This document shows, piece after piece, positions 1-9,041 of a DNA stretch of 64,000 nucleotides. The translations under genes and the position numbers were made by a program. Each line of letters begins with the position of its first letter. Position 1 is the first letter of the stretch. The stretch spans positions 1 through 64,000 of the forward strand of contig NZ_JAPFBW010000014.1 in assembly GCF_026153205.1 (NCBI RefSeq), read 5' to 3'. The notes under the pieces are model-generated. The model saw only the letters and a program-made list of their open reading frames with translations. It ran no database searches and had not been told where the DNA came from. Source of the DNA: Aquabacterium sp. A7-Y. Its GTDB lineage: Bacteria > Pseudomonadota > Gammaproteobacteria > Burkholderiales > Burkholderiaceae_C.

Positions 1-23
1 CCCCGCTGTCCGGGTACGGCCAG

Positions 24-42
24 CGACCCTCCGAGAGGGTCG
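24..42. other. stem-loop downstream of rapZ
   Basis: An 8-bp perfect inverted repeat (CGACCCTC / GAGGGTCG) with a 3-base loop lies about 55 bases past the rapZ stop codon. No T-run follows on either strand, so it may be a weak terminator or an mRNA-end stabiliser. Nothing else is recognisable in bases 1-96. Confidence 0.35.
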
Positions 43-96
43 GGCCTTGCTCGGGGCGGCCCGGCGCGGCGGCCCGGGGAGAGGACAGCACCCCGC

Positions 97-1023
97 TCAT
101 GCCGAAGCATCGCGCGCATCGAGTTCCCGATGGCGGATCAAGGTGGTGCCACGCGCCTGGAAGCGCCGGGCGAGTTGTTCAACACAGTAGACCGAGCGGT
201 GCTGCCCGCCCGTGCATCCGATGGCCACGGTGAGATAGCTGCGCTGGTCCTGCTCGAAGGCCGGCAGCCAACGCCGGATGAAGGCCTCGATCTGGGCCAC
301 CATCTCGGGCACCTCGGGCTGGGCCTCCAGGTAGTCCACCACGTCGGCGTCGCGGCCGGTCTGCGGGCGCAGCTCGCGCACGTAGTGCGGGTTGGGCAGC
401 ACCCGCACATCGAAGACGTAGTCGGCGTCCAGTGGCACCCCGTGCTTGAAGGCGAAGGACTCGAACACCAGCGTCAACTTGGCGGCCGGCGCCTGCACCA
501 GGTTGCGGATCCAGCTGCGCAGCTGGGCAGTGCGCAGCTCGCTGGTGTCGACCACGCTGGAGATCTGGCGCAGCTCGGACAGCAGCTCGCGCTCCAGCTC
601 GATGGCCTCGATCAGCGCATGGTGCGCGTCGCCGCCCGCGGAGGACTGCTCGGACAGTGGGTGGCGCCGACGCGTCTCCGAGAAACGCCGCACCAGCGTA
701 TCGGTCGAGGCGTCGAGGAACACCGAGCGCACCGTGACACCCGCCTCGCGCAGCTTGTCCATGGCCGGCAGCAGATGGGGCAGGGAGCGGGCGCTGCGCA
801 CATCGGCGGCAATCGCCAGCCGGGCGGTCGAGCGCGCATGCTCCAGCGCCACGAAACTCTCGATCAACTCGGGCGGCAGGTTGTCGACGCAGAAATAGCC
901 CGCGTCCTCCAGCGCGTGCAGCGCCACCGACTTGCCGGAGCCCGAGATGCCGGTGATCAGCACCACCTCGCGCCACGAAGGCGGCGAGGCGGCAGCGTTC
1001 GAATCGTTAGCGGGAGAGCTCAT
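97..1023 (-). CDS. rapZ: RNase adapter protein RapZ
   Basis: P-loop nucleotide-binding protein of the RapZ/YvcJ family. In enterobacteria it binds GlmZ/GlmY sRNAs and steers RNase E to tune GlmS; in other bacteria the role is less certain. The 308-residue length is slightly above the usual 280-290 because of a short Ser/Ala-rich N-terminus. A Walker A motif GISGSGKS is at residues 25-32, and the conserved C-terminal [10 protein letters not shown] segment is present. The start overlaps the recN stop by one base (TGATG arrangement), so rapZ is probably translated from the nadK-recN-rapZ transcript. Confidence 0.95.
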   Translation of the reverse strand: MSSPANDSNAAASPPSWREVVLITGISGSGKSVALHALEDAGYFCVDNLPPELIESFVALEHARSTARLAIAADVRSARSLPHLLPAMDKLREAGVTVRSVFLDASTDTLVRRFSETRRRHPLSEQSSAGGDAHHALIEAIELERELLSELRQISSVVDTSELRTAQLRSWIRNLVQAPAAKLTLVFESFAFKHGVPLDADYVFDVRVLPNPHYVRELRPQTGRDADVVDYLEAQPEVPEMVAQIEAFIRRWLPAFEQDQRSYLTVAIGCTGGQHRSVYCVEQLARRFQARGTTLIRHRELDARDASA

Positions 1024-2732
1024 CAGCGTTTCCGTGTGCGGGCCGCGGTGTCCTTGGGTGCGGCGGCCGGCGCCTCGGTCGCGGCCGCTGTCGCGGTCGC
1101 GAGCATTTCCTGTGCATGCGCGAAGCTGGTGCCCGAGAGCTGCTGGCCCCCCATCATGCGGGCGATCTCGGCCACGCGCTGCTCGCCGCCGACCGGCGCG
1201 ACGCCGCTGGTGGTGACACCGCCGCTGCTGGCCTTGCTGACCAGCAGGTGCTGGTCGGCACAGGCGGCAACTTGCGGAAGATGGGTGACGGCCAGCACCT
1301 GCCGGTCGCGGCCGAGCTGCTTCATCAGGCGTCCGACCGTGTCGGCCACCGCGCCGCCGACGCCGGTGTCGATCTCGTCGAAGATCAGCGTGCCGGCCTC
1401 GCCGAGCCGGCTGGTGGTCACGGCGATCGCCAGCGAGATGCGTGAGAGCTCGCCGCCGGAAGCCACCTTGCCCAGCGGGCGCGGCGTGCTGCCCTCGTGC
1501 CCGGCCACCAGGAACTCGACGCCTTCGAGGCCGAAGGATTGCGGCGCATCAAGCGCGACCAGGCTGACCTCGAAACGGCCACCGGCCATGCCCAGCACCT
1601 GCATGGCCTGGGTCACCGCCGCCGACAGCCTCGGCGCGGCCTGGCGGCGTGCTTGCGACACCAGCCGCGCGGCAGCGTCGTAGGCCTTGCGCGCCGCGGC
1701 CGCGCTGCGCTCCAGCGCTTCGAGATCGGCCGACTCCTCGAGCTGGCGCAACTCGGCCTTCCACGCTTCGAGCAGCGCGGGCAGTTCCTCCGGCGGGCGG
1801 CGGTAGCGGCGCGCCAGGCCGATCCAGGCCGACAGACGCTCATCCAGCTCCTGCAGGCGATCCGGATCGAGCTCGGCGTGGCGCAGGTAGCCGTGCAGGG
1901 TGTGCGAGGCGTCCTGCAGCTGGGCCTGGGCGCTTGTCAGCACCTCCACCACGGCCTGCAGCGAGCTGTCGTACTCGGCCACGGCCTCCAGCTTCTCGAC
2001 CGCGCGGCCGGCCAGCGCATCGGCACTGCTTTCGGCCTCGCTGACCGCTTCGAGAGCGCCTTGCACCGCGTCGAGCAGGGCCTGGGCGTGACTCAAGCGC
2101 TTGTGCTCGGCGTTGAGCTCTTCCCACTCGTCGCTGCCGGGGGCGAGCTTGTCGACCTCGCCGATCTGCCAGCTCAGGCGTTCGCGTTCGCGCTCCAGGT
2201 CGGCCTGCGAGTGGCGGGCCTCGTCGAGGCGCTGCTGCGCCTCGCGCCAGGCGCCCCAGGCGGCCGACAGGGGCTTGAGGTCGGTGCCGGCATAGGCGTC
2301 CAGCAGCGCACGCACCGAGTCGTTGCGGGTCAGGCTCTGCCAGGCGTGCTGGCCGTGGATGTCCACCAGGTGTTCGCCGGCTGCCTTGAGCTGGGCCACC
2401 GTGGCGGCGCTGCCGTTGATCCACGCGCGGCTCTTGCCCTGGGCATCGATGGTGCGGCGCAGCAGCAGTTCGTCGCCGCTGTCGAAGCCGGCTTCCTCCA
2501 GCCAGGGCAGCAGCGAGGCCGGCAGGTCGAAGGCGGCGGTGATCTCGGTGCGCGAGGCGCCTTCGCGCACGACACCGGCGTCACCGCGGCTGCCGAGCGC
2601 CAGCTGCAGCGCGTCGATCAGGATGGACTTGCCGGCGCCGGTTTCACCGGTCAGGACCGAAAAGCCGCCCGCGAACTCGACGTCGAGCTCGCTGACGATG
2701 ACGAAATCGCGCAAGACGATGCGGCGCAGCAT
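1023..2732 (-). CDS. recN: DNA repair protein RecN
   Basis: SMC-like ATPase acting in double-strand break repair. The 569-residue protein has an N-terminal Walker A GETGAGKS (residues 29-36), a central coiled-coil stretch rich in Glu/Ala/Leu, and the C-terminal ABC signature ASGGELSR followed by a Walker B region ([12 protein letters not shown]), in the order expected for RecN. The C-terminus carries an Ala/Thr-rich tail that is probably dispensable. It is sandwiched between nadK and rapZ with one-base overlaps at both ends, so the three genes form a translationally coupled operon. I saw no LexA box, but none would be expected inside the operon. Confidence 0.96.
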   Translation of the reverse strand: MLRRIVLRDFVIVSELDVEFAGGFSVLTGETGAGKSILIDALQLALGSRGDAGVVREGASRTEITAAFDLPASLLPWLEEAGFDSGDELLLRRTIDAQGKSRAWINGSAATVAQLKAAGEHLVDIHGQHAWQSLTRNDSVRALLDAYAGTDLKPLSAAWGAWREAQQRLDEARHSQADLERERERLSWQIGEVDKLAPGSDEWEELNAEHKRLSHAQALLDAVQGALEAVSEAESSADALAGRAVEKLEAVAEYDSSLQAVVEVLTSAQAQLQDASHTLHGYLRHAELDPDRLQELDERLSAWIGLARRYRRPPEELPALLEAWKAELRQLEESADLEALERSAAAARKAYDAAARLVSQARRQAAPRLSAAVTQAMQVLGMAGGRFEVSLVALDAPQSFGLEGVEFLVAGHEGSTPRPLGKVASGGELSRISLAIAVTTSRLGEAGTLIFDEIDTGVGGAVADTVGRLMKQLGRDRQVLAVTHLPQVAACADQHLLVSKASSGGVTTSGVAPVGGEQRVAEIARMMGGQQLSGTSFAHAQEMLATATAAATEAPAAAPKDTAARTRKR

Positions 2733-3610
2733 CAGGACCCCACCCCTTCGTTCCAGTGCAGTTTTTTCCTCAAGGTGCCGTAATAGCTCCAGCCCCTGGG
2801 ATGCAGGAAGCGCACCTGGTGCGCCGAGCGCCGCACCAGGATGCGGTCGCCGTGCAACAGGCTGGCCAGGCTCTGCATGTCGAAATTGGCGCTGGCGTCG
2901 CGCCCTGCCACGATCTCCACCGAGATGTGGCTGGCATCGGGCAGCACGATGGGACGGTTCGACAAGGTGTGCGGCGCGATCGGCACGATCACCCAGCCCT
3001 TGATGCCCGGATGCAGGATCGGGCCGCCGGCCGACAGCGCGTACGCGGTCGAGCCGGTTGGCGAAGCGACGATGAGACCATCGGCCCGCAGGTTGGCCAC
3101 GAACTGGTCGCCCACCTCGACGCGCAGCTCGACCATGCTGGCCGTCGCGCCGCGGCTGACCACGACGTCGTTCATCGCGATGCCGTCGAAGATCACCTCG
3201 CCGTCGCGCACCACCTGCCCTTCGAGCATGCTGCGGTGTTCTTCCTCGTAGTCGCCGCGCAGCATGGGCCCGAGCGCCTCCTGCACCTGGTTGACCGGCA
3301 CGTCGGTGATGAAACCCAGGCGGCCCTGGTTGATGCCGATCAGCGGCACGCCGTAGCGGGCCAGCTCGCGCGCAATGTGCAGCATGGTGCCGTCGCCGCC
3401 GACCACGACCGCCAGGTCGCAGTGAGCGCCGACGCCTGCCACGTCGAGCGCGGGATAGCCCGGCAAATCAGTGTTGCGGGCGGTGTCGCGATCGAGCGAG
3501 ACCTCGGCGCCGAGGCGCATCACGAACTGCGCGATCTCCTCCAGCACGGGCTCGATGCCCAAGGCCTGGTACTTGCCGATCAGAGCGACGTGGCGGAAGC
3601 GCGACTGCAT
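2732..3610 (-). CDS. nadK: NAD kinase
   Basis: Phosphorylates NAD to NADP in the cytoplasm. The 292-residue protein has the family's catalytic GGDGT motif (in [10 protein letters not shown]) and the downstream [14 protein letters not shown]-like segment, here as [14 protein letters not shown]. The ATG at 3610 is chosen because the protein then begins like known NadK enzymes ([14 protein letters not shown]). The frame stays open 60 codons further upstream, but that stretch has arginine/proline-rich noncoding character and overlaps the hrcA promoter side. It is the first gene of nadK-recN-rapZ and is divergent from hrcA, the usual Burkholderiales arrangement. Confidence 0.95.
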   Translation of the reverse strand: MQSRFRHVALIGKYQALGIEPVLEEIAQFVMRLGAEVSLDRDTARNTDLPGYPALDVAGVGAHCDLAVVVGGDGTMLHIARELARYGVPLIGINQGRLGFITDVPVNQVQEALGPMLRGDYEEEHRSMLEGQVVRDGEVIFDGIAMNDVVVSRGATASMVELRVEVGDQFVANLRADGLIVASPTGSTAYALSAGGPILHPGIKGWVIVPIAPHTLSNRPIVLPDASHISVEIVAGRDASANFDMQSLASLLHGDRILVRRSAHQVRFLHPRGWSYYGTLRKKLHWNEGVGS

Positions 3611-3788
3611 GGCGGGATTACACCACAGCGCCCTTGTTTTGCCGGCGTTCCAGCCGGGTGCTGCACGGGATGACAGGCGGTCTGGCGTCGTCCTGCCGCC
3701 CCGGACGCCGACCGGCCGGGGATCCGGTCGCGCCGCCTGCGTAAAGTGCCCTACCGCACGGTCCGCCAGCCGGCCTACAATCTTTTTC

Positions 3789-4805
3789 ATGTTGGACGAT
3801 CGCTCCCGGATGCTGCTGAAAACGCTGGTCGAACGCTACATCGCGGACGGCCAGCCGGTGGGTTCGCGCACGCTCTCCAAGGCCTCGGGTCTGGAGCTTT
3901 CGCCGGCGACCATCCGCAACGTCATGGCCGACCTCGAGGAGCTGGGCCTGATCGCCAGCCCGCACACCTCGGCGGGGCGGATACCGACCGCGCGCGGCTA
4001 TCGCCTGTTCGTCGACACCATGCTGACCGTGCAATCGCGCGACTTCGACCCCACCGGCTTCGAAGTGGCCGAGCAGCTGCAGCCCGACCAGCCCAAGCGC
4101 GTGATCGCCAACGCCGCGCAGCTGCTGTCCAACCTGTCGCAGTTCGTCGGCGTGGTGACCTCGCCGCGCCAGCCCTCGGCGTTCCGCCACATCGAGTTCC
4201 TGCGCCTGTCGGACCGGCGCATCCTGGTGATCCTGGTCTCCCCCGACGGCGACGTGCAGAACCGGGTCATCTTCACCGAGCACGACTACAGCCAGTCGCA
4301 GCTGGTGGAGGCGACCAACTTCCTGAACACCCACTACGCGGGGCTTGCGATCGAGGAGGTGCGCCAGCGCCTGAAAAACGAGGTCGACGCGCTGCGCAGC
4401 GAGATCGCGCAGCTGATGCAGGCTGCGGTGCAGGCCGGCTCCGACGCGATGGCCGAGAACGACCCGGTGGTCGTGTCCGGTGAGCGCAATCTGCTGCAGG
4501 TGCAGGACCTGTCGAGCGACCTCGCGTCGCTGCGCAAGCTGTTCGACCTGTTCGAGCAGAAGACCCAGCTGATGCGCCTGCTGGAGGTATCCAGCCGCGC
4601 CGAGGGCGTGCGTATCTACATCGGCGGCGAGAGTCAGGTGGTGCCCTTCGAGGAGCTGTCGGTGGTCTCGGCGCCCTACGAGGTGAACGGCCAGATCGTC
4701 GGTACGCTGGGCGTCATCGGCCCCACCCGCATGGCCTACGACCGCATGATCCGCATCGTCGACATCACCGCCCGCCTGGTGTCGAACGCGCTGAGCCAGA
4801 AGTAG
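3789..4805 (+). CDS. hrcA: heat-inducible transcription repressor HrcA
   Basis: Repressor of class I heat-shock genes that binds CIRCE operators. The 338-residue protein has an N-terminal winged helix ([22 protein letters not shown] region), the characteristic [18 protein letters not shown] recognition helix, and the GAF-like dimerisation half ending in [13 protein letters not shown]. The start at 3789 gives a normal HrcA N-terminus ([10 protein letters not shown]); the frame is open further upstream but only through the nadK antisense region. I found no CIRCE inverted repeat beside it, so its targets must lie elsewhere. Confidence 0.95.
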   Translation: MLDDRSRMLLKTLVERYIADGQPVGSRTLSKASGLELSPATIRNVMADLEELGLIASPHTSAGRIPTARGYRLFVDTMLTVQSRDFDPTGFEVAEQLQPDQPKRVIANAAQLLSNLSQFVGVVTSPRQPSAFRHIEFLRLSDRRILVILVSPDGDVQNRVIFTEHDYSQSQLVEATNFLNTHYAGLAIEEVRQRLKNEVDALRSEIAQLMQAAVQAGSDAMAENDPVVVSGERNLLQVQDLSSDLASLRKLFDLFEQKTQLMRLLEVSSRAEGVRIYIGGESQVVPFEELSVVSAPYEVNGQIVGTLGVIGPTRMAYDRMIRIVDITARLVSNALSQK

Positions 4806-4896
4806 CGCTTCGGCGGGGCCCGGCCGCGGCACCGCAGCCCCTACAATCACGCCTTTCGGCGCGGGAGTCGTGCAAGGCGATCCGAGCGCACGGAGA

Positions 4897-4973
4897 GGGC
4901 CGTTAGCTCAGTTGGTTAGAGCAGAGGACTCATAATCCTTTGGTCGCAGGTTCGAGCCCTGCACGGCCTACCA
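4897..4973 (+). tRNA. tRNA with CAU anticodon, probably tRNA-Ile2
   Basis: A 77-base cloverleaf with encoded CCA. The acceptor stem GGGCCGT pairs with ACGGCCT (one G-U), the D-arm is TAGCTCAGTTGGTTAGAGC, the anticodon loop CTCATAA carries CAT, and the T-arm holds GGTTCGAGCC. Anticodon CAU can be initiator Met, elongator Met or lysidine-modified Ile. The acceptor pairs C4-G69 and C5-G68, known determinants for the lysidine synthetase TilS in E. coli, favour tRNA-Ile2. Automated annotation may call it Met. Confidence 0.85.
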
Positions 4974-5153
4974 AACATTCGTGCGGGTAGCGGGCCATCT
5001 TGGCAGGCCCATCTTCCCTGCCGGTTCGTGCCCCGGTACAGCGTATCCGCGCTGCACTGATCCGAAGCCCGGCCCACCATCGTCGAAACCCGGTCTGGAC
5101 CTGGAAGGCGCTTATCCGCGCTTCAAGACCGGTTCAACCATGAGCGAGTGCGA

Positions 5154-5822
5154 TCAGCGGCCCGGCCCGTCGCAGCTCGTCTCCTGCAGCGCGCAGACCT
5201 GATCGACCCAGGCTCGGAAGCGTCCGGCCGGCAACCCCGAGCGCGCGGCCGGCGCGACGTGCAGCGCGCCGCGCACCTCGGCCGGCAGGCGGTCGTCGGC
5301 ATACTCGACCAGCGCCCACACCCCGTCGCAGCCCACCAGCCGGCCCGCGGCCACCATCGTGTCGTTGTCGAAGCTGTCGCCCTCGCCCAGCCGCAGCACC
5401 ACCGGCGCGCCGGACGCCGGGCGGGCGCGCCCGCCCGTAGCCTGCGACTTCACGACGAGCTTGCGGCCGCTGACCCAGCCTTCGCCGCCATACACCGGCC
5501 GTGCGGAACGGCCGGTCAATTCCTCGTTGTCGCGCGCGTGGCGGATGCGGAACCAGCCATCGGCAGCTGCGGTGACCTCGACCTCCACTCGCACCTGAAA
5601 GCCGCCCGCGAACGCGTCAGCCCATGTGGGGGGCAACGTGCCGAGCACAGCGGCGGAGGCATTCGGCGCTGCGCGCACGTTGAGGCCCGCGGAGTCGGTC
5701 TCCTCGACGAACGCGCCGAACGAACAGGCGCGAGGCGAGGCCGGAGCCGCGGCGGCGCAGCCGGCGAGGGTGGCGCAGGCGAGCAGCGAAACGGCAAGGC
5801 GAAGGAGGCGGTCAGCGGCCAT
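5154..5822 (-). CDS. SH3-domain-type lipoprotein, function unknown
   Basis: The 222-residue product starts with a lipoprotein signal peptide (hydrophobic stretch, lipobox LAGC at about residues 19-22), so it is probably anchored in an envelope membrane facing the periplasm. Residues about 45-130 resemble a bacterial SH3 fold (GLNVRAAPNASAAVLG followed by WFRIRHA and GWVSGRKLV), a module that often binds peptidoglycan or partner proteins. The ATG at 5822 is chosen because it gives the signal peptide; the frame is open much further upstream. The start overlaps the end of a small reading-frame remnant (5812-5955) by 11 bases, suggesting an originally coupled pair. It lies in the small accessory patch after the tRNA. 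Confidence 0.75.
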   Translation of the reverse strand: MAADRLLRLAVSLLACATLAGCAAAAPASPRACSFGAFVEETDSAGLNVRAAPNASAAVLGTLPPTWADAFAGGFQVRVEVEVTAAADGWFRIRHARDNEELTGRSARPVYGGEGWVSGRKLVVKSQATGGRARPASGAPVVLRLGEGDSFDNDTMVAAGRLVGCDGVWALVEYADDRLPAEVRGALHVAPAARSGLPAGRFRAWVDQVCALQETSCDGPGR

Positions 5823-5955
5823 CGATGAGCACGTCGCAGAACGACCTGACCCCGCCGAGCGCGGCGAGGAAGCCGGAGTAAAGGTTCTGAGGAATGGGCT
5901 GGCAACCGGCAGACCAGGTGTTGATGTCGGCGGCCGCTGTTTTCGGCGGGTTGCC
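5812..5955 (-). pseudogene. C-terminal remnant of an SxGCQ-type protein
   Basis: In the frame that ends at 5812 the minus strand reads INTWSAGCQPIPQNLY, then a plausible C-terminus ending LIDGR, then stop. The SAGCQ segment resembles the conserved Ser/Thr-x-Gly-Cys-Gln core of a family of phage and cell-wall proteins in which the Cys lies near the C-terminus. The frame is closed upstream near 5980 and I found no start codon or N-terminal half, so this is probably a truncated gene. The assignment rests on pattern recognition only, and chance coding cannot be excluded in GC-rich DNA. Confidence 0.35.
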
Positions 5956-6406
5956 GCGGGCGGTCCGTCCGCATTATCGAAGCCGGCGGCCTGACGGGGC
6001 CAGCCGTCCGAGTGACGAAGTGCAATGGTGGCGGCCGTCATGCCGACTGCTCGACCCCATCGAGACCGCTTTCCTGGAGGACGACGCTTTGCGGCTCCCG
6101 GCGGAGTCGCTGTTCGAACTCCACCGCGTCTTGGCGCGGACAAAGTCGCCGCCTCCCGCCGATGGCTCACGTCCACAGCAGGACCGAGCATCCGTCGGAA
6201 TGCGCCTTCCTTCCCCTGAGTGTCGCTGCGCGCCCCGCAGCTTGTGGCGCGGCTCGGAAGAAGCAGGCAGAGTGAGGAGCGTCGAGCGGTGTGAGTGCCC
6301 GCACCGGAATCCCTCAACGAGATCTGCACGATGGCGCCGAAGCCTGCCAGCTCAGCTGGCTTCCAAGGTTCACCCCGCGCCGTCACCCAGGCAACCGCCC
6401 ACCTTG
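5823..6406. other. gene-poor stretch with possible gene remnants
   Basis: About 580 bases without a convincing intact gene. It contains the SxGCQ remnant near its left end. On the plus strand around 6055-6150 there is a short protein-like run (DPIETAFLEDDALRLPAE) that has no start of its own and no recognisable family. Codon composition is less regular than in neighbouring genes. I read it as eroded accessory DNA between two small genes. Confidence 0.4.
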
Positions 6407-6856
6407 ATGAACTTGCGACGCATGAACTCATGGGGACCGTGCAGCGCCTTGCTGCTCGCACTGTCTTGCGCGACGCCGGCCACGGCGGCCAAGGCCGCCC
6501 CGTGCCCCGACAGCGCCCAGAGCTACTGGACGACTTTCCGGGCTGCCGCACTGAAAGGCGATGTCAAGACCGTCGCCGGCCTGACCCGCTTTCCGCTCGA
6601 GGTCCACGGCCCGCTGGACGAGAGCGACGAGCACTCGGTGGCCCGCAGCCAGTTGGGCCACTGGTGGCCCAGGCTGCTGAACGCCGACCCCGGCCTGAGC
6701 GCCGAAGCCACGACCATGAAGAGCTATGTCCTGGCCCATCCGCGCTTGCAGGACGGCTTCTGCACCGCAGAAGGACAGCAGTTCCGCGTCGGCGAATGGC
6801 TGTTCCACCTCGGGCCCGAAGGGTGGCGTTTTGTCATCGCCTACGTCAACGAATGA
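6407..6856 (+). CDS. small exported protein, function unknown
   Basis: The product is 149 residues from ATG 6407, or 144 from ATG 6422; the second start puts the signal peptide (SALLLALSCATPATAAKA) in a more usual position. Neither start has a clear ribosome-binding site. The mature part has about 120 residues with two cysteines (one near the mature N-terminus, one in DGFCTAEG) that could form a disulfide, and ends EGWRFVIAYVNE. I do not recognise the family. It lies 27 bases upstream of the peptidoglycan-binding/amidase gene on the same strand, so the two may be co-transcribed and functionally paired. Confidence 0.7.
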   Translation: MNLRRMNSWGPCSALLLALSCATPATAAKAAPCPDSAQSYWTTFRAAALKGDVKTVAGLTRFPLEVHGPLDESDEHSVARSQLGHWWPRLLNADPGLSAEATTMKSYVLAHPRLQDGFCTAEGQQFRVGEWLFHLGPEGWRFVIAYVNE

Positions 6857-6883
6857 ACATCGGCAGGGAGAGGAAAGAAAAGA

Positions 6884-7573
6884 ATGAAGCCCATCCAGAT
6901 CAACGACAGCGGCCCGGAGGTCACGCAGCTGCAGCTGCGGCTGAACTCGGCCCTGGCGTCCCGCCCGCGGCTCAAGGCGGACGGACGTTTCGGCCCGCGC
7001 ACCGAGCAGGCCGTGATCGCCTTCCAGCGATCCAAGGGGCTGACAGCAGACGGCAAGGTCGGCCCGCGCACCTGGCAAGCCCTGGGTCTCAAGCCGGTCC
7101 CGGCAGCGTCGCCCGGCAGCGGGGCCGACGCTACGGCACGCTGGCTGCAGATCGCGATGGACGAGGCCGGCATCGAGGAGAACAAGCTGCCCGGGCAGCA
7201 CACTGCGCGCATCGCCGAATACCACCAGACCACCACCCTCAAGGCCACCGATGACGAGACCGCCTGGTGCTCGTCCTTCGTCAACTGGGTGGTCATGCAG
7301 GCCGGCGGCACCGGCACCAACAGCGCTGCCGCGAAGAGCTGGCTCACCTGGGGCACGCCGGTGAGCCAGCCGACCCCGGGCACGATCGTCGTGCTCAAGA
7401 AAAAGACCGGCGGCTACAGCTCGGCCACCGGTTCGACCTCCGGCTGGCATGTCGCGTTTTTCGTTTCGAAGACGCCGACCCACATCACCCTGCTCGGCGG
7501 CAACCAGAGCGACCGGGTCAAGACCTCGAGCTTTTCGCTGTCCACCTACGAGGTCAAGGGCTACCGCAAGTAG
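6884..7573 (+). CDS. peptidoglycan-binding domain / NlpC-P60-like amidase (TIGR02594-type)
   Basis: The 229-residue protein has two domains. Residues about 5-68 are a PG_binding_1 module (GPEVTQLQLRLN, DGRFGPRTEQAVIAFQ, VGPRTWQALG). Residues about 85-229 resemble the TIGR02594 family of cysteine peptidases/amidases seen in phage lysins and secreted wall hydrolases, with candidate nucleophile C129 (ETAWCSSFVNW), H189 (SGWHVAFF) and N207 (GGNQSD). There is no signal peptide, so export would need a specialised route or lysis. A good Shine-Dalgarno (gggagagg) precedes the ATG. The exported protein just upstream makes an effector-immunity-like pair conceivable; that is inference. Confidence 0.8.
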   Translation: MKPIQINDSGPEVTQLQLRLNSALASRPRLKADGRFGPRTEQAVIAFQRSKGLTADGKVGPRTWQALGLKPVPAASPGSGADATARWLQIAMDEAGIEENKLPGQHTARIAEYHQTTTLKATDDETAWCSSFVNWVVMQAGGTGTNSAAAKSWLTWGTPVSQPTPGTIVVLKKKTGGYSSATGSTSGWHVAFFVSKTPTHITLLGGNQSDRVKTSSFSLSTYEVKGYRK

Positions 7574-7715
7574 GCGGCACGCCCCGCCGGCCGGGACCGC
7601 CTGCCATAACCCAGCGCGGGAGCTCTTTCAGCCCCCTGTGTCGGGGACGGCCCGGCCTGCCTCTCTCCCGTGACCTCGCCTACACTCGCGCCGAGGTGAC
7701 GGGAGAACCATCAGA

Positions 7716-9041
7716 ATGACTTTGACCGCCGAGGCGGTGCTGGCACTGGCGCCCGACGACACGTCGGCCAAAGCGGCCCGCGGACTGGTAGCGCCGGCGA
7801 AGTGGCCAACGGTTGGCGCCGACGCAGCCGCCGTCTGGGGCGAGTGCCAGGGCAGCGGCAGCAAGCCCTATCAGACCCAGGTCGATCTCAACGGGCCCGC
7901 ATTCCGCTGCAGTTGCCCGAGCCGCAAGTTTCCCTGCAAGCATGGCCTGGCGCTGCTGTTGATGCGCGCGGCGGATCCCGCCCGCTTCCAGGGCGCGGCC
8001 CAGCCGGCCTGGGTCAGCGAGTGGCTGCAGTCGCGCGCCGACAAGGCCGAGAAGAAGGAACAGAAGGCGCAGGCGGGTGCGAGCGCTCCGGCCGATCCGG
8101 AGGCCGCAGCCAAACGCAGTGCGTCGCGCTGGGACCGCATGGCCCATGCCGGCGAAGAGTTGCAGCGCTGGTTGTGCGACCAGGCCTCGCGTGGGCTGGG
8201 CGGGCTGTCGGATGCACAGCGCGGCGAGTGGAAGACGCTGGCTGCACGCCTGGTCGACATGCAGGTGCCCGGCCTGGCGCAACGTGTGCTCGACGCGGCC
8301 GAGCGGATCGGTCAGGGCAGCGACTGGCCCGAGCACCTGCTGACGGCGCTGGGCAGCCTGCAACTGGCCTGCGATGCGCTCAAGCGCCGCGAGACGCTGA
8401 GCCCCGCGCTGCGCGCCGAATTGCGCACCGTGCTCGGGTGGCCCTTCGACAAAAGCGAAGTGATGGCCGAGGGCGAGCCGGTGCGCGACTGCTGGCTGGT
8501 GCTCGGGCAAATCACCGAAGAGCGCGCCGGCCGCCTCAGCGAGCGTCGCGTATGGCTGCAGGGCGCCAGCACCGGGCGACGCGTGCTGCTGCTCGATCAC
8601 GCCTATGCCGGCCGGGGTTTCGAGCAGGGCTGGCTCACCGGCCAGGCGCACGATGCCACGGTGGTGTTCTTCCCCGGCGCCAGCCGCTTGAGGGCCTTGA
8701 TCGGGCAGTTGCACGGCAGCGCCGAGCCGGTGCTGCCTGCCGTCACGAGCTGGCAGGACGAGTGGCAGCTGCTGGCAGACCGCGTGGCCGCCTCCCCCTG
8801 GACCGAGCTGCACCCCCTCGTCCTGGCCGATGTCGTGCCGGTGCGCGAGGGCGAGACATGGCGGCTGCTGGCCGATGGCCGGGCGCTGACCCTGGTGCTG
8901 AGCGAGGCGGACGGCTGGCTGCTGCTGGCGCACTGCGGAGGCCGACCGGCCCGGCTGATGGGCGAGTGGAACGGCAACACGCTGCGGCCGCTGGCCGCCT
9001 GGAACGATGACGGCCTGTGGCAGCGAGGAGGCGACGCATGA
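7716..9041 (+). CDS. SWIM zinc-finger protein, first gene of the MoxR/VWA operon
   Basis: The 441-residue cytoplasmic protein carries a SWIM zinc finger CxC-x6-CxH at C65, C67, C74, H76 (FRCSCPSRKFPCKHG). SWIM fingers bind DNA or proteins. After a charged Lys/Ala linker (residues about 110-135) comes a long helical region and a C-terminal part with no motif I recognise. The start follows a gacgggag ribosome-binding site, and a possible -10 (TACACT, about 7680) lies just upstream. The stop overlaps the next start (ATGA at 9038), so it is the first cistron of a five-gene cluster seen in many bacteria, whose function is not established. Confidence 0.85.
   Translation: MTLTAEAVLALAPDDTSAKAARGLVAPAKWPTVGADAAAVWGECQGSGSKPYQTQVDLNGPAFRCSCPSRKFPCKHGLALLLMRAADPARFQGAAQPAWVSEWLQSRADKAEKKEQKAQAGASAPADPEAAAKRSASRWDRMAHAGEELQRWLCDQASRGLGGLSDAQRGEWKTLAARLVDMQVPGLAQRVLDAAERIGQGSDWPEHLLTALGSLQLACDALKRRETLSPALRAELRTVLGWPFDKSEVMAEGEPVRDCWLVLGQITEERAGRLSERRVWLQGASTGRRVLLLDHAYAGRGFEQGWLTGQAHDATVVFFPGASRLRALIGQLHGSAEPVLPAVTSWQDEWQLLADRVAASPWTELHPLVLADVVPVREGETWRLLADGRALTLVLSEADGWLLLAHCGGRPARLMGEWNGNTLRPLAAWNDDGLWQRGGDA

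Noticed and set aside
3618-4850. Open frame antisense to hrcA
   Set aside because: No recognisable motif; HrcA on the plus strand is unambiguous.
4974-7573. The patch after the tRNA considered as an integrated element
   Set aside because: No integrase, no repeated tRNA 3' end and no transposase were seen; accessory gene content alone is not enough.
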